Both the position numbers and the translations under genes were made by a program. A stretch of 64,000 bases of DNA from assembly GCF_047663525.1 (NCBI RefSeq), contig NC_092589.1, positions 24,487,001 through 24,551,000 on the forward strand. Direction: 5' to 3'. Source of the DNA: Anas platyrhynchos (taxonomy: Eukaryota; Chordata; Aves; Anseriformes; Anatidae). The notes beneath the pieces were generated by a model, which saw only the letters and a list, made by a program, of their open reading frames with translations, searched no databases and was not told the origin of the DNA. Of the stretch, positions 38,540 through 51,293 are shown piece after piece. Numbering within the stretch: the stretch's first letter is position 1; each line of letters begins with the position of its first letter.

Positions 38540-38606
38540 TCTTCTGATGCCTCAGGGCTCATAGCTCTCACTTGTATCGCAGTGAGCAGTGTGGGGCATC
38601 AGAAGA
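38540..38606. other. 67-base imperfect hairpin, pre-miRNA-sized
   Basis: TCTTCTGATGCC (38540-38551) is an exact reverse complement of GGCATCAGAAGA (38595-38606). The stem extends to 14 bp with one G.U pair. Further inside, CTCACT (38567-38572) pairs with AGTGAG (38581-38586) around an 8-base loop, leaving an asymmetric internal loop. Length and shape are near those of small pre-miRNA hairpins, but the internal loop is large. Confidence 0.65.
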
Positions 38607-38962
38607 GGCAGGTTTCTAGTTAGTTCTCTTGGAAGGCTGTCAAACTTTACCATTGTGCTTTAATATTTTTTCATTACCCTTAATATAATTTTGATTTTTA
38701 CAGTTTCCAGATGGTAGGTAATTCAATGCAGCCCCTGACAGAGTTTGTTGAGTTTCAGATCACCTAATGTCTTGAAGGCTAGCAGAGATTTAGGTGACAG
38801 TTGCTGCAAGGGGAGCTAGACCCACAGAATGCAACTATAGTGAAATATCTGTAACAGAGTAATTTAGACCACTCCAGGACTTCAGGGCTTGAGCTTCCTT
38901 ATGAGTTTCTCAGTATCTTAGATATCTACTTCTATGATTATTTTTTATCTGTAAGGTGTGGT

Positions 38963-38996
38963 TGTTTGTTTGTTTGTTTGTTTTGCTTTTGTTTTG
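38963..38996 (+). repeat. (TTTG)n-type repeat
   Basis: TTTG units followed by TTTTGC and TTTTG variants make up a T/G-only microsatellite. Confidence 0.85.
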
Positions 38997-39186
38997 TGGC
39001 AATAACACACTTCGGTAAGTAAGTGCCTGTCCCATTTTGCCTGAATCTTACTGAATTTACTCTTAAATTCTCCACAGTGGAACAACTCATTCTTATTTCA
39101 GTAAGGTCATTTGCTCAACCTAGAGATCTGAAGAGCTACACTTGGTGCTAAGAGGTAAACTAACAATGTGGTTTTCTTTGCTACAG

Positions 39187-39310
39187 CAATATGGAAACTG
39201 GCACAGCACGGAAGAGGTTGTTTGCCTGCTTTGTTCAGAAACAAATGTGCCATGCACAAAAGGTGATGGCGAATCTCACAGTTGATTAATAAAGCACTTT
39301 TCCAGTCACT
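39187..39310 (+). other. Candidate exon or alternative terminal exon with polyA signal
   Basis: A good acceptor (TTTTCTTTGCTACAG, AG at 39185-39186) opens a segment with either a donor AAAAG|GTGATG (GT at 39263) or, if unspliced, an AATAAA signal at 39288-39293 followed by a T-rich stretch. A 32-codon frame starts at 39191 and its TAA (39287-39289) overlaps the polyA signal. The peptide resembles nothing known. An lncRNA or truncated-transcript end is the most reasonable reading, and chance cannot be excluded. Confidence 0.25.
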
Positions 39311-42300
39311 TTGTCTTACGGGGTATCTTTAGTTATTGCATGAGATGTATTAATTGTTTAAACAATGCCCCTTAAAATATTAAGCAGAAGAAAGGGAAAT
39401 TACAAAAGGAACTGTAAACTGAATTTAGACTTTGAGTTCTGCACCCTGTGGTAGTTCAGCCTTGACTGCGAAGTTTACTCTACAGACAGGATCTATATGA
39501 CAACAGTTGAGTTTTGGTTGTATTTCAGAGATCTTGTGACCAAGGTCAGTGGGATTTGTGTATCTTTGCACATTACCTTTTCACCAATAACTAAGAGCAC
39601 ACTTTAGATTTACATAAGGCATGTGGAACTACCAGAACTTCAATAGGTTCCTGTTCAGTGGTAATGAACATGGGACAGTTGTGATAGCAAAGGGGACATT
39701 CATTGTGAGGTGGGATTTACTGTGACCATTTTGGGGAGGGTTACATTTCTTCCCCAGTAATTCAGCTGCAACAACGTTTTACCAGCCAGTCTTATGAACC
39801 AGTGGAATTAAAAGTGGTTATTTTAAAAGTGGGGACTCCAAAATGCTTTTATCTAGGATAAAACATTGTCTCTAAAGATTCTTGGTTGCATCCAACAAGG
39901 TATGTCAGAATTTAGGGGAACCAACAGGGACAAAGGTGCTCATCACGTGGGGGATTTGGGGAGGAGTGGAGAGCTTGCGGTAAGGAGTTATATGACTCAA
40001 TACCCTTGAAGTGTCAGCAGCCAGGTATCCTGTCGTGTTGTAGAGCAGAGGCTGTGCTTGGTGGTTTTCCTACCAGTGCTCCAGTGTCCAAGTCCTGTTG
40101 CAACAGAAGTGTCTCTGAATGCCTTTTAACACTTTCATATGACCTTATAAACAACTGTAGACGCCTCCAAAACAAGGGAGACTTGGATTTTATGCCCAAT
40201 TCCACCTGAAGGACTTCTAGCTCAGGTTTCTCACCAAGCAGCAGAGACTTGACTATTCAGCTGTTCACTGGATTGGGATCAGGAGCATCCTTTGTACAAT
40301 TAGGAGAGCAAAATTTGTAGGACCAGGGTGAGGGAGAGCACAAGCAAAAGAAACAGGACTTTGTAATCCAATAATGAGGTCACTTACCTATGAGGGAGGA
40401 AACACAGGCTGCACTTTAAGGACTGTGTATGTATTTTACATGAAACAGTGCAGAGTTTATTAGCAGTCTTGCAAGCATAAACAGAACTAAGTAAAGCCTG
40501 CAAAATGATGGGCTGAACAATTTCTGTCCAAGGTGCTTTGTAAATAATTGTGCAAAGATTTAGAAAGGGACTAATGAATGCAGAATGGAAGTAAGATGTT
40601 GTAGATGTTTTTCCCCTCCAAGTTCTTGATATATTTGTTTTATTTCATCATGCAAAATTCTCAGTTATGAAAAAGTAACTTCTGTTTAATCTTACTCTAT
40701 GTGTGCCGATCAAGCTGCAGTTCTTGTCAGAAATTATTCTTGATCTGTTTTATCATTTTAAGAGAGAAATGAGCATATTGAAAACCAATATGCATTCTGT
40801 GTCCACATCTGTAGATGTAAAATGTGGAGTTACTAGTGATGCATGCCAACAGTCATGTATTTTCCAGTTTGTAACTTTGAAGTGAAGAGAAATGAGAAAG
40901 TATTTTACTTCAGTGCATGACTAAATTTGGGTGTTAAAACAGGGTCTTTGTTATATTTACTTCTAATTTTGATAGTTCAAAAAACTTACTTGTTATTAGC
41001 TAAATTTACAATGGCAGTTTTAGGTTTCTAGGAAGCTCTAGTGACCTCTGTAAAGAGGTAATTCAGTGAACCTGTCACTAATAATTTCATCCTGCAGCTA
41101 ATAGCAACGGCTTTAATCCAGAAATTATGAGCTGGGCCCCTTTCCCTGAGGGGAATATTTCTTTCCATCTTAAAATGTAAGGGGGTTGAATGTAGTAACT
41201 TTAACAGGAGGTAGCTTTTCTTTTATTTTTGAAGTGTGGGGAGCTTCTTAGGTACTGTACAGAACTCAGTAACACACAGCACGTCTCTTGTATAACTTCA
41301 GATGGAGGTCCTTGTAGCGCTGTGATTTTTACCCATACCATTTGTTTTCACATGTTCACTCGGCCTTGCAAACTGGCTTGTGATGGCTGGTATCTTTTAT
41401 AGATGTGTCATGTGAATAAGAATCCTGACCATGTTAATCACTCTCTGCCTGGTAGTCTGAAGAGTACTGATGCTTCTGGTTGGTGTTTGTGGTAGCTGTG
41501 CCAGGGGATGGTAATGCCACACTTGTGAAGAAAAGTCATGTAAGAGAGCTGTTGTTGAGCTGTTGTAATGGTGAGCTTTGAAAGGGAAAGTGCAATCACT
41601 CAACAAGGAAGCAATGAGGTGTAAAATCCTTTCAGTGGCCTTACAAATTGTGCCCCAACTATTTTTAGTATTGACTTGGACTGTGAATAATTTAGTTCTT
41701 CTCCATCTTGTTCTAATGACAGAAATCCCTGCATGTAGGGGACTGGACCTTCAGTTTGTTAACATTTGAAACACAGCCTTTTGGGCTTGGTTTGTTACTT
41801 TGTGAGAATTCAAAGCTAGCTCAGCAGTAACTTGTTTTACTGAAAAATTAAAGCCAGTAGTTGTGATTCTTGCTTATTGTTATCCTTTCCATTTGCAGTC
41901 ACGTTATAGTTGCATTGTTTACTAAAAACTTGCTCAAAAGTGCATGTAAAGTTTAAGTGAAAAATATCAACTCTAAAGCTATTGCTCTTACTGTATGCAT
42001 AATGTACACACTGTATGCACGTATGCTTTTAAGTGGACCTCAGTCACCAAAGCCACTGAGCAGGTGCCACTGAAAAAATTAACCCCCCTTGCTGGTCATT
42101 CTTGCCTAATAGTCACTGTCCTTACACCAGCAAACATGCTTGTGCAGGTGTGTGGTGAGTTGAATTTGGGAAATTTACTGGGATTAAAACTAATCTGTGA
42201 GGAGGGAAGGGTGAGTGTTTTAGCATGTTAGCATGATAGGCAGGCTCTTGCCTTTCAAATTATCTCCTAGCTTTATAATTTCTTGCTCTAACTTAGCACA

Positions 42301-43330
42301 AGCATTCTGGTTCCGTTCTCTCCCTCCTTCCCTGTGCCCTACCCCCATGAAAAGCGTGGTTTGCTCTCACTCCTTGCTTATATGCTAGTAACTGAGGAGC
42401 CCGTTGCCATTTCCCATACGTATTGGTGCTGATCCTGCCCTATGTTTCTCAGTTGTATTGGAAAACTGGGAAGAACACTGGTGGGTATTGCAGGCTCTCC
42501 TACATGTATTACCAGATCCACATGATGCCTTTTATTTGTGGTGAGAAAAAGGGTAGTGGATATGCCATACAAGTATGAAGAAACTAAGTATGTATTAAAC
42601 AGGTATGAAGAACAAATCATCCCAAAATGATTAAGATGCTTTCCTCAAGGTTGTTTTCTATCTTAGTCTCTAAAGCAGACTCTTTGGGACAGATATTTTC
42701 TTGCTTTTTTAATAACAATTTGCTCTGCACTTGGATCAACTAGTCCAAACTTTGGTTTGCTTTTCTGAGCTTATAGAAATCCCTGGTACATTTATACAGA
42801 AGTCCTTTTGGAAAGGGCATAGTATACAAAGATGAGTATCTTCTGACAAACGGGGTGATCTTCCTCTTGAAGCTCATCAGCTTTCAGTACCTGGTTGGGC
42901 CCTGAGTTCTGCAGGGAAGGTGAGTTACCTGATGTGATGTTGCTCAGATTAAAGTAGGATCTAACTGGTGACTGTTAAATATTGTAGACTAAACAAGTCT
43001 GTTCTGTTAAATAAGATTTAAAATTGTAAAAAATGATTCAGGTTTTAATACTTAAAACACTGCTATATATAGGTTCAATGGCAGAGTAATAAACAGACTT
43101 GTTAGCTTTATTAAAATGAGCAGTGCCCATGCCCTGGGACTGGTACGCAGCCCAATTAAGTGAGCTGGAAGGGAGAGAGTTGCAGAGGGACCGAACCTCT
43201 CCTAGCTGCTGAGCTGCTTTGCAGCTGTTGCTGCACCACAAGGCTGCCAGAAGTCTTCAGCAGCTGCTGTATGCCTGTCTGTCTGGATTTGGAGGTGGGT
43301 TACTGGTGGTGACTTTGTGCAGCTGTGGCG

Positions 43331-43355
43331 TATACCCAGCTGGCATATACCCAGC
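43331..43355 (+). repeat. 10-bp direct repeat, period 15
   Basis: TATACCCAGC occurs at 43331-43340 and 43346-43355. It is a minor local duplication downstream of a CTG-rich patch. Confidence 0.85.
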
Positions 43356-46350
43356 CATTCTGGCTTGCCAGAGTATAAAAAGCTCTCCACAGTTTTACTC
43401 TGTAATGACCAAAAGTTATTAGTCGTCTCTTAGTTCCCATACCCCCATTTCCTGTGCAGAAGACCAGGCTCAGCCCTGTTGCTTCAGAGTCCTGGAGTAT
43501 TTCATGTTCCTCAAACCCTAGCTATGGAAAGAAACAATACTCATAAATATATTTCAGCAACTAATCCCCTTCTGATTCCTTATTTTTTATGTGAAGAGAG
43601 GTAATGTGATATGACAGTTTTGTCTAATCATTAGAGCCAAATACTGTTTTGACAAATCTCCTAGAAACAGAGCATGTATAATGCATTTTAAATGGGTAGT
43701 CTGTAGTCACAGGAAAAAGCAATGTATTGTAAGCGAATTGGTGACATACATCATAGACACTGTAGGAGAAGTAATCAAATTGAAGCCTGATCTTGAATTC
43801 AATCTTTAAATAGCTATCTAACCATACTCACTTGAATGTAAATCCCAAGAGGTATCATTGGGTTTGAAAAGTCTGCTGGTACGTCATTGTAGATACCCAG
43901 TCAAAACTGGACATCTTCAATATAAAAATGGAGTTTGTCAAATGGCATCATATGGAAAAATAAGATTTCTTGGTTTGTAATACAATTGGAATGCAATTTC
44001 TTGTATACCCTGCACTCTTCCAAAGTATTTTTTTTTTTGAGTAGAGAATTGATCTGGAGGGTGTACAAGTGTAGTTCTGTACTGACAAGAATGTAGCTCA
44101 GGACTGTTTGGCTCCAGGGAATCTGTCTGCTACAGAAAACACCAAATCAGGTTTTTAAGATACATTCCAACATCCTTCGTTGTAATATTAAGAGGAATAG
44201 ATAGCATTAGAAAAAGCATGTAGAAAAACGTTACACGGATGTTTCATATTTTAGACTTGTCTCAAGGTTTCCAACGTTGAAAAGCAGATTAAAAATGTCT
44301 CAAACATGTCTCAAACTTTAGTTAGCAGCTTTGGAACTGATGTGACTTGTGTACGATAGGCAGTAATTGGGGTTTAGTCTAAACAGTGTGAAATCAGAGA
44401 GTCCCAGAGAAATCTGACATCTTCTAAAGGTATGAAGGCTAATGCAGTGAAAGGTCTGGTTCTCAATTTATCTGAATGTATGAGAAATTCCCAGGCTCAC
44501 ATCTGTTTGCCAAAAGACAGCAAGAAAAGATTGACTTCACATTGCATGAGTTGTGTTTGGGTAACCTTCTGAAAGGCAAGCGGTCTAGTGAGCAAACATT
44601 GAGTTTGTGCTCAAATAACATTTTCTCTTGCCTTGTCTGTCAGGCCTTCATTAGCGTGTCAGAAAAGCTCACATCAAATAAAACCTTCTCTATGGGCTCC
44701 AGCAATATTCATTTACTCAAAACACTTGGATCTTTTTTTTGTGAAGGAAAAAACTTCAGCGCTTATTTCACTTTCCTAATGAGGAGAGGTGAAGGTGTGA
44801 TAGAGGTTGTGTACAAAAGGAGAGGGAGCTTTTTTATGTTATTTAAAGGTTTAGGCAATTCCTTTTGAAAATCCTTTGGAAAAAAATCAATATGTTTGTA
44901 GATGTTTCTCACCTTTTACGAAGCAAAGGAACAGTACACTAGGTTAAAATTTCAATAGGTGGGAGAAATACTTCAGAACTGCAATAACCAAATTTGCTCT
45001 TAAATTAATAAGTACCTTTCTATATTCATTGGCTGAGTAACTTTCTGCTATCTTGGTGTTTATGAATTAGCAATACTTTTGCAGTTGTGATAAATACTAA
45101 TGTTACACTTTTAGTTTCCGTGAGACAACTGCAAAACTATGATCCCTATGTTAAAAGCAATTTATACCTTTTTTTAAAAAAAATAAAAAAAATCATTTTA
45201 ATTCCAATACCTTGCTGTTCCCTGAACTAAGAACATGAATCTGAAAAAGCAACCTTTCTGTTGTTACTGCTATTTCTATTTTAACTGGAAAAACATTTTA
45301 TGGACTACAGCTGTATGGATTCTCCCAAACGATGGGAAAAATGCAGTGCTTCATTATTTGATTACAGACAAGTTAATGTAGTAATTACTGTAACAACATT
45401 GGCAAAGTGCATTTCTCCTGTCACTTGGGAAAATTTATATTGTGATAGTGACTTTCACTGCAATGCCAAGATGGTGCTTGTAATTTAAATACTGGTGTTG
45501 TGAGAGTGATGGAATTAGTACTACTTCTTATGTCACATGTGTATTTTACGTTCAGATAAAGTATCCTGTTAGTTTTTCCCTCCGTGGTCAGTCTGGCCTA
45601 TTTTACAAGTGACATTCTGCATGTGTGCACTTACGTAAGGTACACTTCAGTGCAGTTCGTAGTGGAAAAGGTACACCTGTGGGAAAGGAATGTGGATGAG
45701 AAAATGGAACTGTGTAAACATGTTTATGCAGCTGCATTTTAGTGCAACTTATTAGAGCTCTCTTTATGGGATAAAACTGTACAACTGAAGACAAGCTATT
45801 AAAAATTTCTCAGAAACATTGTAAGTTTTTAGATAAATCAGAAAATATGCATCTCCAATTCTGCTTCCAGATGTGGTTGTACTTCTTGAACAAGATGTCT
45901 TCATAGTAGTATCTGGAAACTTTCAGATGGTAGTACAATTAGCTTGTGAACTTTCCATATTAAAGCATTTTGCAGAGTATTAAATCTGTCATGATTAATA
46001 CACAACTCTTTGTGGTGTAAATAAATGGCCTAAATGCTCACGTCAGTGTAGGGGACTTACAAACTTACTAGCTTCTGAAGATCGTGTGATATGGGACTTT
46101 AGTTATTTTGGAGCCTCAGATACACATTTCAATTCAGAGCAAGTGTGGTGATTTGGAAACATGCAAAGTAAAAGACTTGCCTCTGTTAGATCTTCACTGA
46201 AAAATAATTTAATTCATGTTAGTATTTCTAGTCTGTAAGTAGACAGAACTAGACGGTTTTACATCTCATAAACTTCAGCTGTAACATGACATTGTGAATA
46301 CTTTTTTCATTTAGATACTGAGTTTTAAGAAATACTGCTAGCGAGTCTAA

Positions 46351-46367
46351 TTTTTTTTTTTTTTTTT
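46351..46367 (+). repeat. Poly(T) run, 17 bases
   Basis: T17 lies between GTCTAA and AGTGGGGGG. No associated element was recognised on either side. Confidence 0.9.
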
Positions 46368-46692
46368 AGTGGGGGGTGGAAAGCCTGGAAAATGTCACCA
46401 TTCTACTTTAGGAACATTTTAAAAAATCGATAAAAAATACTTAAGAATCCCACTTTGTTTACAATATCATATTGGACTGACGTTTTAATTACACAAGGGA
46501 CTGAGATGATATTGTCCTAAGAGCTTTATGGACAATGAAACTCACTCTTTGCCCCCAGAAATTTACTTCTGTGCTTTGACTTTCAGTGTTATTTGAGATG
46601 ATGTGACCTTAAGCATCCAGTTTCCAGAACATTGAAAGGATGTGTTGGTATCTGTCTCATAGAATGAAGTCTGTAGAGTTTAAATCTCCCAA

Positions 46693-46820
46693 TTACAAGT
46701 CAGAAGTTTTGATATCTTGAAAGTGTAAAAACATCCAAGAACGAACACACACACACACACACAGTTACAAGTCAGAAGTTCTTTGTTTATCTTGAAAGCT
46801 TAAAAACACCCAAGAACCAC
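46693..46820 (+). repeat. Tandem duplication of a 72-bp unit around an (AC)n run
   Basis: A unit starting TTACAAGTCAGAAGTT and ending CCAAGAAC is present at 46693-46742 and again, slightly diverged, at 46765-46816 (offset 72). The copies share TATCTTGAAAG and AAAACA(T/C)CCAAGAAC. Copy 1 is followed by about nine AC units (46744-46763), while copy 2 is followed by a C-rich run. The differences show that the duplication is not brand new. Confidence 0.9.
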
Positions 46821-48660
46821 CCCCCACACCCCAGCAATAGCATCTGACATTTCCTCTTGTCCCCTTTGGGTTCAAAGCTTTTCGCTGTCTACACTCGCTT
46901 CCTCCTCAGCCTTTCTTAAGCATATCAATTATGGAAGAGTGATGAACTCAGGGATGAGTGGAAACTGGAGAAGGACGGACAATTTACTTCACGTCATCTA
47001 TTGATCAGACAGTATTTCATCCTTGTGGAATTACCAGTCAGAAGGGAAGGCTCAGTACTTAAAGCTTCAGCTATAGGGATATGATGATACTGAATCCACT
47101 TTGCTTATGTTGCAACCTATATTTATATCAAAGCTTATCTCCTCTGCCCCCTGAGGAAAAATAAAATGTATAGAACAATGCCAGCATAAGAGGAAGTGAG
47201 CTCTTATACTTAGATACTTAGTACTTTGAATTTCATCCCCTTCATCCTGTATATTCCTGTATCTCAAACAAAGAAACCCACAGATTTAAGTACTTTCTTC
47301 ACTTGTCTGCTTTTTCTCTTTAAAATACTCTTTCTGTCTGTGGATGGGTAGCACAGATGGTGAGTTAGCTCCGCTGTGTGTTCACAATGCCAGTTTTGAG
47401 TCTCCATCGCAGGAATACTGTCTGAACACAGTTATTTCTTTTGTTTGTTTGTTTTTAGGCTCAGTTTAGGTCTAGAAGCCATCGCACTTGTCTGAGACTG
47501 CAGCCCTACAAGTCAGTTTCTTTGCCACATAATTGGTTGACGTAAGAGCATTTGGGAGCACTGTGTAGGCAGTTGGGTATCTCTGTAAAATTGTATGGTA
47601 TGACGGGGCCAGAGCTGATCTAGTAATCTCTGATGGGTTAAGCTGCCACAGACTGATCATCTTCCTGAGTACTGTGCTCCTAGCATGTCCCCTAGGTAGT
47701 GCTGTAATCTGGAAGTTCCCAATGGGTGCCTCTGAATAATTAAGGTAGCTGATGCTGTTTCAGTATTACCTCAAATGTTGCACAAAAACATACTTTAGTG
47801 TGAAAAGAATAGGGTTTTACTATGAAAAGTATAGGGTTGGCTCTATAATGTCTTTCCCAAAGGTGTTGATTGTTTTAAATGCTGTTTGGTAAGCTGCTGC
47901 CTGCAGTGCCAGACCATAGCAGCTGAGGTGCAATAGCGAATATTTTGTCCAAGAAAAATCGCTAGTCAGGAAATTCTGTAAATGGATAAGAATTGTAATA
48001 AAAAAATCATTGTAGCTGTAATAAAATGCTTGTGGAGTGCATGTACCACATACAGAACTAGTGCTGTCATTTTAACCTCTAATTAGCTCTTCTATTCCAT
48101 TATTCCCTCCAATTTATTAGCAATTCAGCAGAATTTCTGCAGCACCTGTGGTGCCCTGTCTGGCCTTCAAGGATTTCAAAAGCCTCTGAGATTTTTCCCT
48201 GAGCACTTGCGTAATCCAGCATCAATTTGTCCCCAGAGCACCCAGAAAAAGCCACCAGCTCTCCTATTAAAGTTTAACATTGTCGAAGTCCTTCAGCCTC
48301 TTCTGAATCTCTCTAAAAGAGCCTGCTGTGACAATACACATCTGTGATTAATGTCATGTTAAGCTCGGAGGCATGTGAAGATACCCAGCCAAGAGAAGGT
48401 GCAGGGAACAGCTGAGGCTTCAGTGTTGGAAAAATGGTAGCTCAGTAGCAGCTCTTGCTTGTGGGCAGCCCAAGCTAGCAGGAGGGGATGGTGCCTGTTG
48501 GCCTTGCCTGATGTCTTCAGGAAAGAATTGTGTGATCAAGACTGCCAGCTCCTTGTAGCTTGTTTGAATAGAAGAGTGATCAGACTTCCTACCCTGCGAC
48601 ACAGGCTCAGCCATGCTTTGTAAATACAAGTCTAAGCTAGAATTCACTTTAGGCTTATCT

Positions 48661-48721
48661 TTTTATATATTACACAATATATTATATTTATATATATATA
48701 TATGTATATATTATACTATAA
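48661..48721. repeat. TA-rich microsatellite
   Basis: Alternating TA/AT sequence has a core (TA)n run at about 48689-48710. It is self-complementary and probably length-variable. Confidence 0.9.
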
Positions 48722-51099
48722 TTCAGTTGACACTAATGTGGATATCCTCATAACAGTATTTTAATTTTTGAAGGATGTACGTAGAATTCTGGGATCTACA
48801 TTATTATTTTCATTAGTATTTGATTTTATACTGAAGTTAAGCATACAATGAAAAACATTACTTTAAATCATATTTTTTAACGGATCCGTATGGCAAATTA
48901 TAAGAGATGATTAGATTGATAAGAGATTGGAATGATAACATTGTAAGAGATTATATAAGACTTATACCATCTTGAAGATTAATTCAGTCAAAGTTCTTGT
49001 TCATTTTCTTATTTGTGCATGGTGAGGAGTTAAAAATTCATTGTATTTGATAGAAGCTGTTGCTTGTAAAATGTCTTGACAGATACCTAGATAGGTAAGA
49101 ACTTCCTGGTGGGTTGAGGAGCATTATGTTGACTTAAAGCAAGACCGAATTAGTATTGCAGACGACGTGTAGATTCTATGCATCCATGCATTTCCAGATG
49201 GTGGATGGCACGGTGTTACTCATTTATCTTCTCTGGGCCTCCTCAGATCAAATCTGACATCCGTGATCTGTCTTTAATCATCCGAAGTTCTTCCATCCTT
49301 TCCACCTCCCCTGTTTTTTTCCTCTGCCTGTGTTCCACATGGTGCAGAGCTTGCTTTTATTTCCTGATTGTTCATTGGCAAGTGATGAAGTAAGCACTCG
49401 ATGTCACTGGAGATGCACAGAGGGACACGCAGCAACATTAACGTAGCACAGAAGTGGATGATGAAGGGTGTATGGTGATGCCAAAAATTGGGAGTGTGCC
49501 GGCAGGCGTTAAACAAGGTTCTGGGGGCACAGTGTAATATATGGGGAAAAGATTTCTTCTTGTAACCACTCACAGTGTTGAGTTTGCCTTTCAGATGCTG
49601 TAAAGCCAATAATTGACTAGGTCTGTAACTCAAATATATGATAAAGTATTCAAATCCAGTTCGTACAGGAAACATTTTATTAAGCATAACCTATGAACAT
49701 GCATCATATTTTCACTTTACTATCATCCTGGGGAACAAAGTGCTTGCAGAAAGTTGATGAGCCAAGATATACTAATGCTATTTTGTGTAGTACATAAAAT
49801 ATTTAGAACTTTAATAGATTGTGATCCTGTGGATTTCTGGAGTACTCTTCCAGATATTGAGGCAGTGAGAAAATGTTAATGAGCCTTTTGTAACTTCTTC
49901 GAGGTAGTTAGCAATTAGGCATGACACAGTATCAGCAGTGAACTGATATACAGTAATATTTGCATAATTAAGAACTTCATTAATATAGATTTGAAAAAAA
50001 TGTAGAAGTTTGACTTTGGAGAAGTAGTTTTGTCCAGTAGATAATTCTTGTGATACTTCTAAGCAATTATTATATATTTCAGATATTCAGAAAGTAAATA
50101 CAGTTCTGTAGTCCTACTTCCATTTTGACCTGATTTCAAGCTATGTCTTTCAGTATTGGGTATTTCATTTAATAAATATGAATTCCTTGTACAGACAGTC
50201 CTGCATCATTAGCACTGAGTGACTCTACACTGGTGGAAAGTAAGTTTTCTATGGGAGAATCCATTAACGTCAGAAAAAATGCTCTCTATACAATCCCGAT
50301 GGGGTGTGGGGGGTGGAGAAAGGTCAGCTGATGCCAGTAAAATTATTTTTGAAGGCGAGAAGGGCAAGCAACATTGAAGGCAATTTTGTTAGGGGGAAAA
50401 AACAAAACAGTAGGGAAGCAGAGCAGTCTTTCACCACCTGTTTAAGACTGGATCCAATGAGCCGGAGGGACCTGTCTCGTGTCAGAATTGGACCAGAGCT
50501 ACTGAGGTCACTGTGAGGGAAACTGAGTCCCCATGTTTCTTTCAGGAAGATTTTTTGATGGGCGGCTGGGTTGTAAGATCTGCATCAGGAGGATGCCAGT
50601 TCTGAGGTTTGCTTCAGAGATACCCAGAGCTGAGGAAAAAATGGGAGCTGCCTGGCACCATCTGAGGCTTTGCAGCCGATAGGAGCGTACCCTGGTAGAG
50701 CAGGTTGCAGCCTGCCCCTGGCATTTCCCCTAGCACTGTTTTTAGAAGCTCCCGGTGCTACAGCTCTGTGCGTCCAGTGCCACGCTGAGCTCCTTCCACA
50801 CGCCACACGCTGCTTCCTACATTTGGGCATGGCAGCGGGGGCTCCAAAACACCACCAAACCTATCTGAGGAGGACGCGGAGGGCCGAGGCCAGCCCAGAA
50901 CCCGCTTTAACGAAGTTACAGCGGGCGCAGCTCCCGCTCCCCTGCCTGCTGCCTGCCGAGGGCCGGGCGGGGCGGAGGCCGCGGCTCCGGGCAGGCCCCG
51001 CCGGGCCCAACGCCGCCTCCCGGGGCGGGCAGGGGGGAGCCGGCGGCCGCGGGGAGGCCTCGCCCCGCGGGGGGCCCGGCCCCGGCTCCGGCTCCGCCC

Positions 51100-51227
51100 C
51101 GGCCCCGGCCCGGCCCCTCAGCGCCGCGGCGGCCGCCGGCTGCTCGCTGCCCGCCCCGGGCCGCGCTCTGCTCTGCTCCGCTCCGCTCGGCTCCGCTCCC
51201 CGCCCGGCCGCCTCAGCCTCCCCGGCG
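51100..51227 (+). other. DISP1: Putative non-coding first exon of DISP1 (proximal)
   Basis: The sequence CCCGGCG|GTAAGTGCG at 51221-51236 is a near-ideal donor (GT at 51228-51229) inside the CpG island. The exon end is therefore well supported, while the 5' end given here is only a guess at the start region. Joining it to the acceptor at 57961 would give a 6.7 kb first intron. An intermediate exon, for example at 56518-56674, cannot be excluded. Confidence 0.55.
51165..51199 (+). repeat. Seven-unit GCTCN pentamer tandem repeat
   Basis: Seven consecutive 5-bp units of the form GCTCN (N = T, T, C, C, G, C, C) sit 28 bases before the donor at 51228. In the sense of the putative exon they would give a pyrimidine-rich 5' leader. 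The array is likely to vary in length between individuals. Confidence 0.85.
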
Positions 51228-51293
51228 GTAAGTGCGGGCGTGAGGGGCCGGGCGGGGAGCGGGGGGGGGCGCGGGTGCAGCTCGCCATTGTGC

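Larger units (their letters stand above)
34802..50865. other. Non-coding stretch, intron-like
   Basis: No protein family is recognised. It contains a duplicated pyrimidine unit (35811-35864), two splice-flanked exon-like segments (38345-38373 and 39187-39293), a 67-base hairpin (38540-38606), TTTG repeats (38963-38996), a CTG-rich patch (about 43203-43270), a 10-bp repeat (43331-43355), a T17 run (46351-46367), a 72-bp tandem duplication with an AC microsatellite (46693-46820), a TA-rich tract (48661-48721) and an AT-rich block that looks regulatory (48050-48350). Confidence 0.6.
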
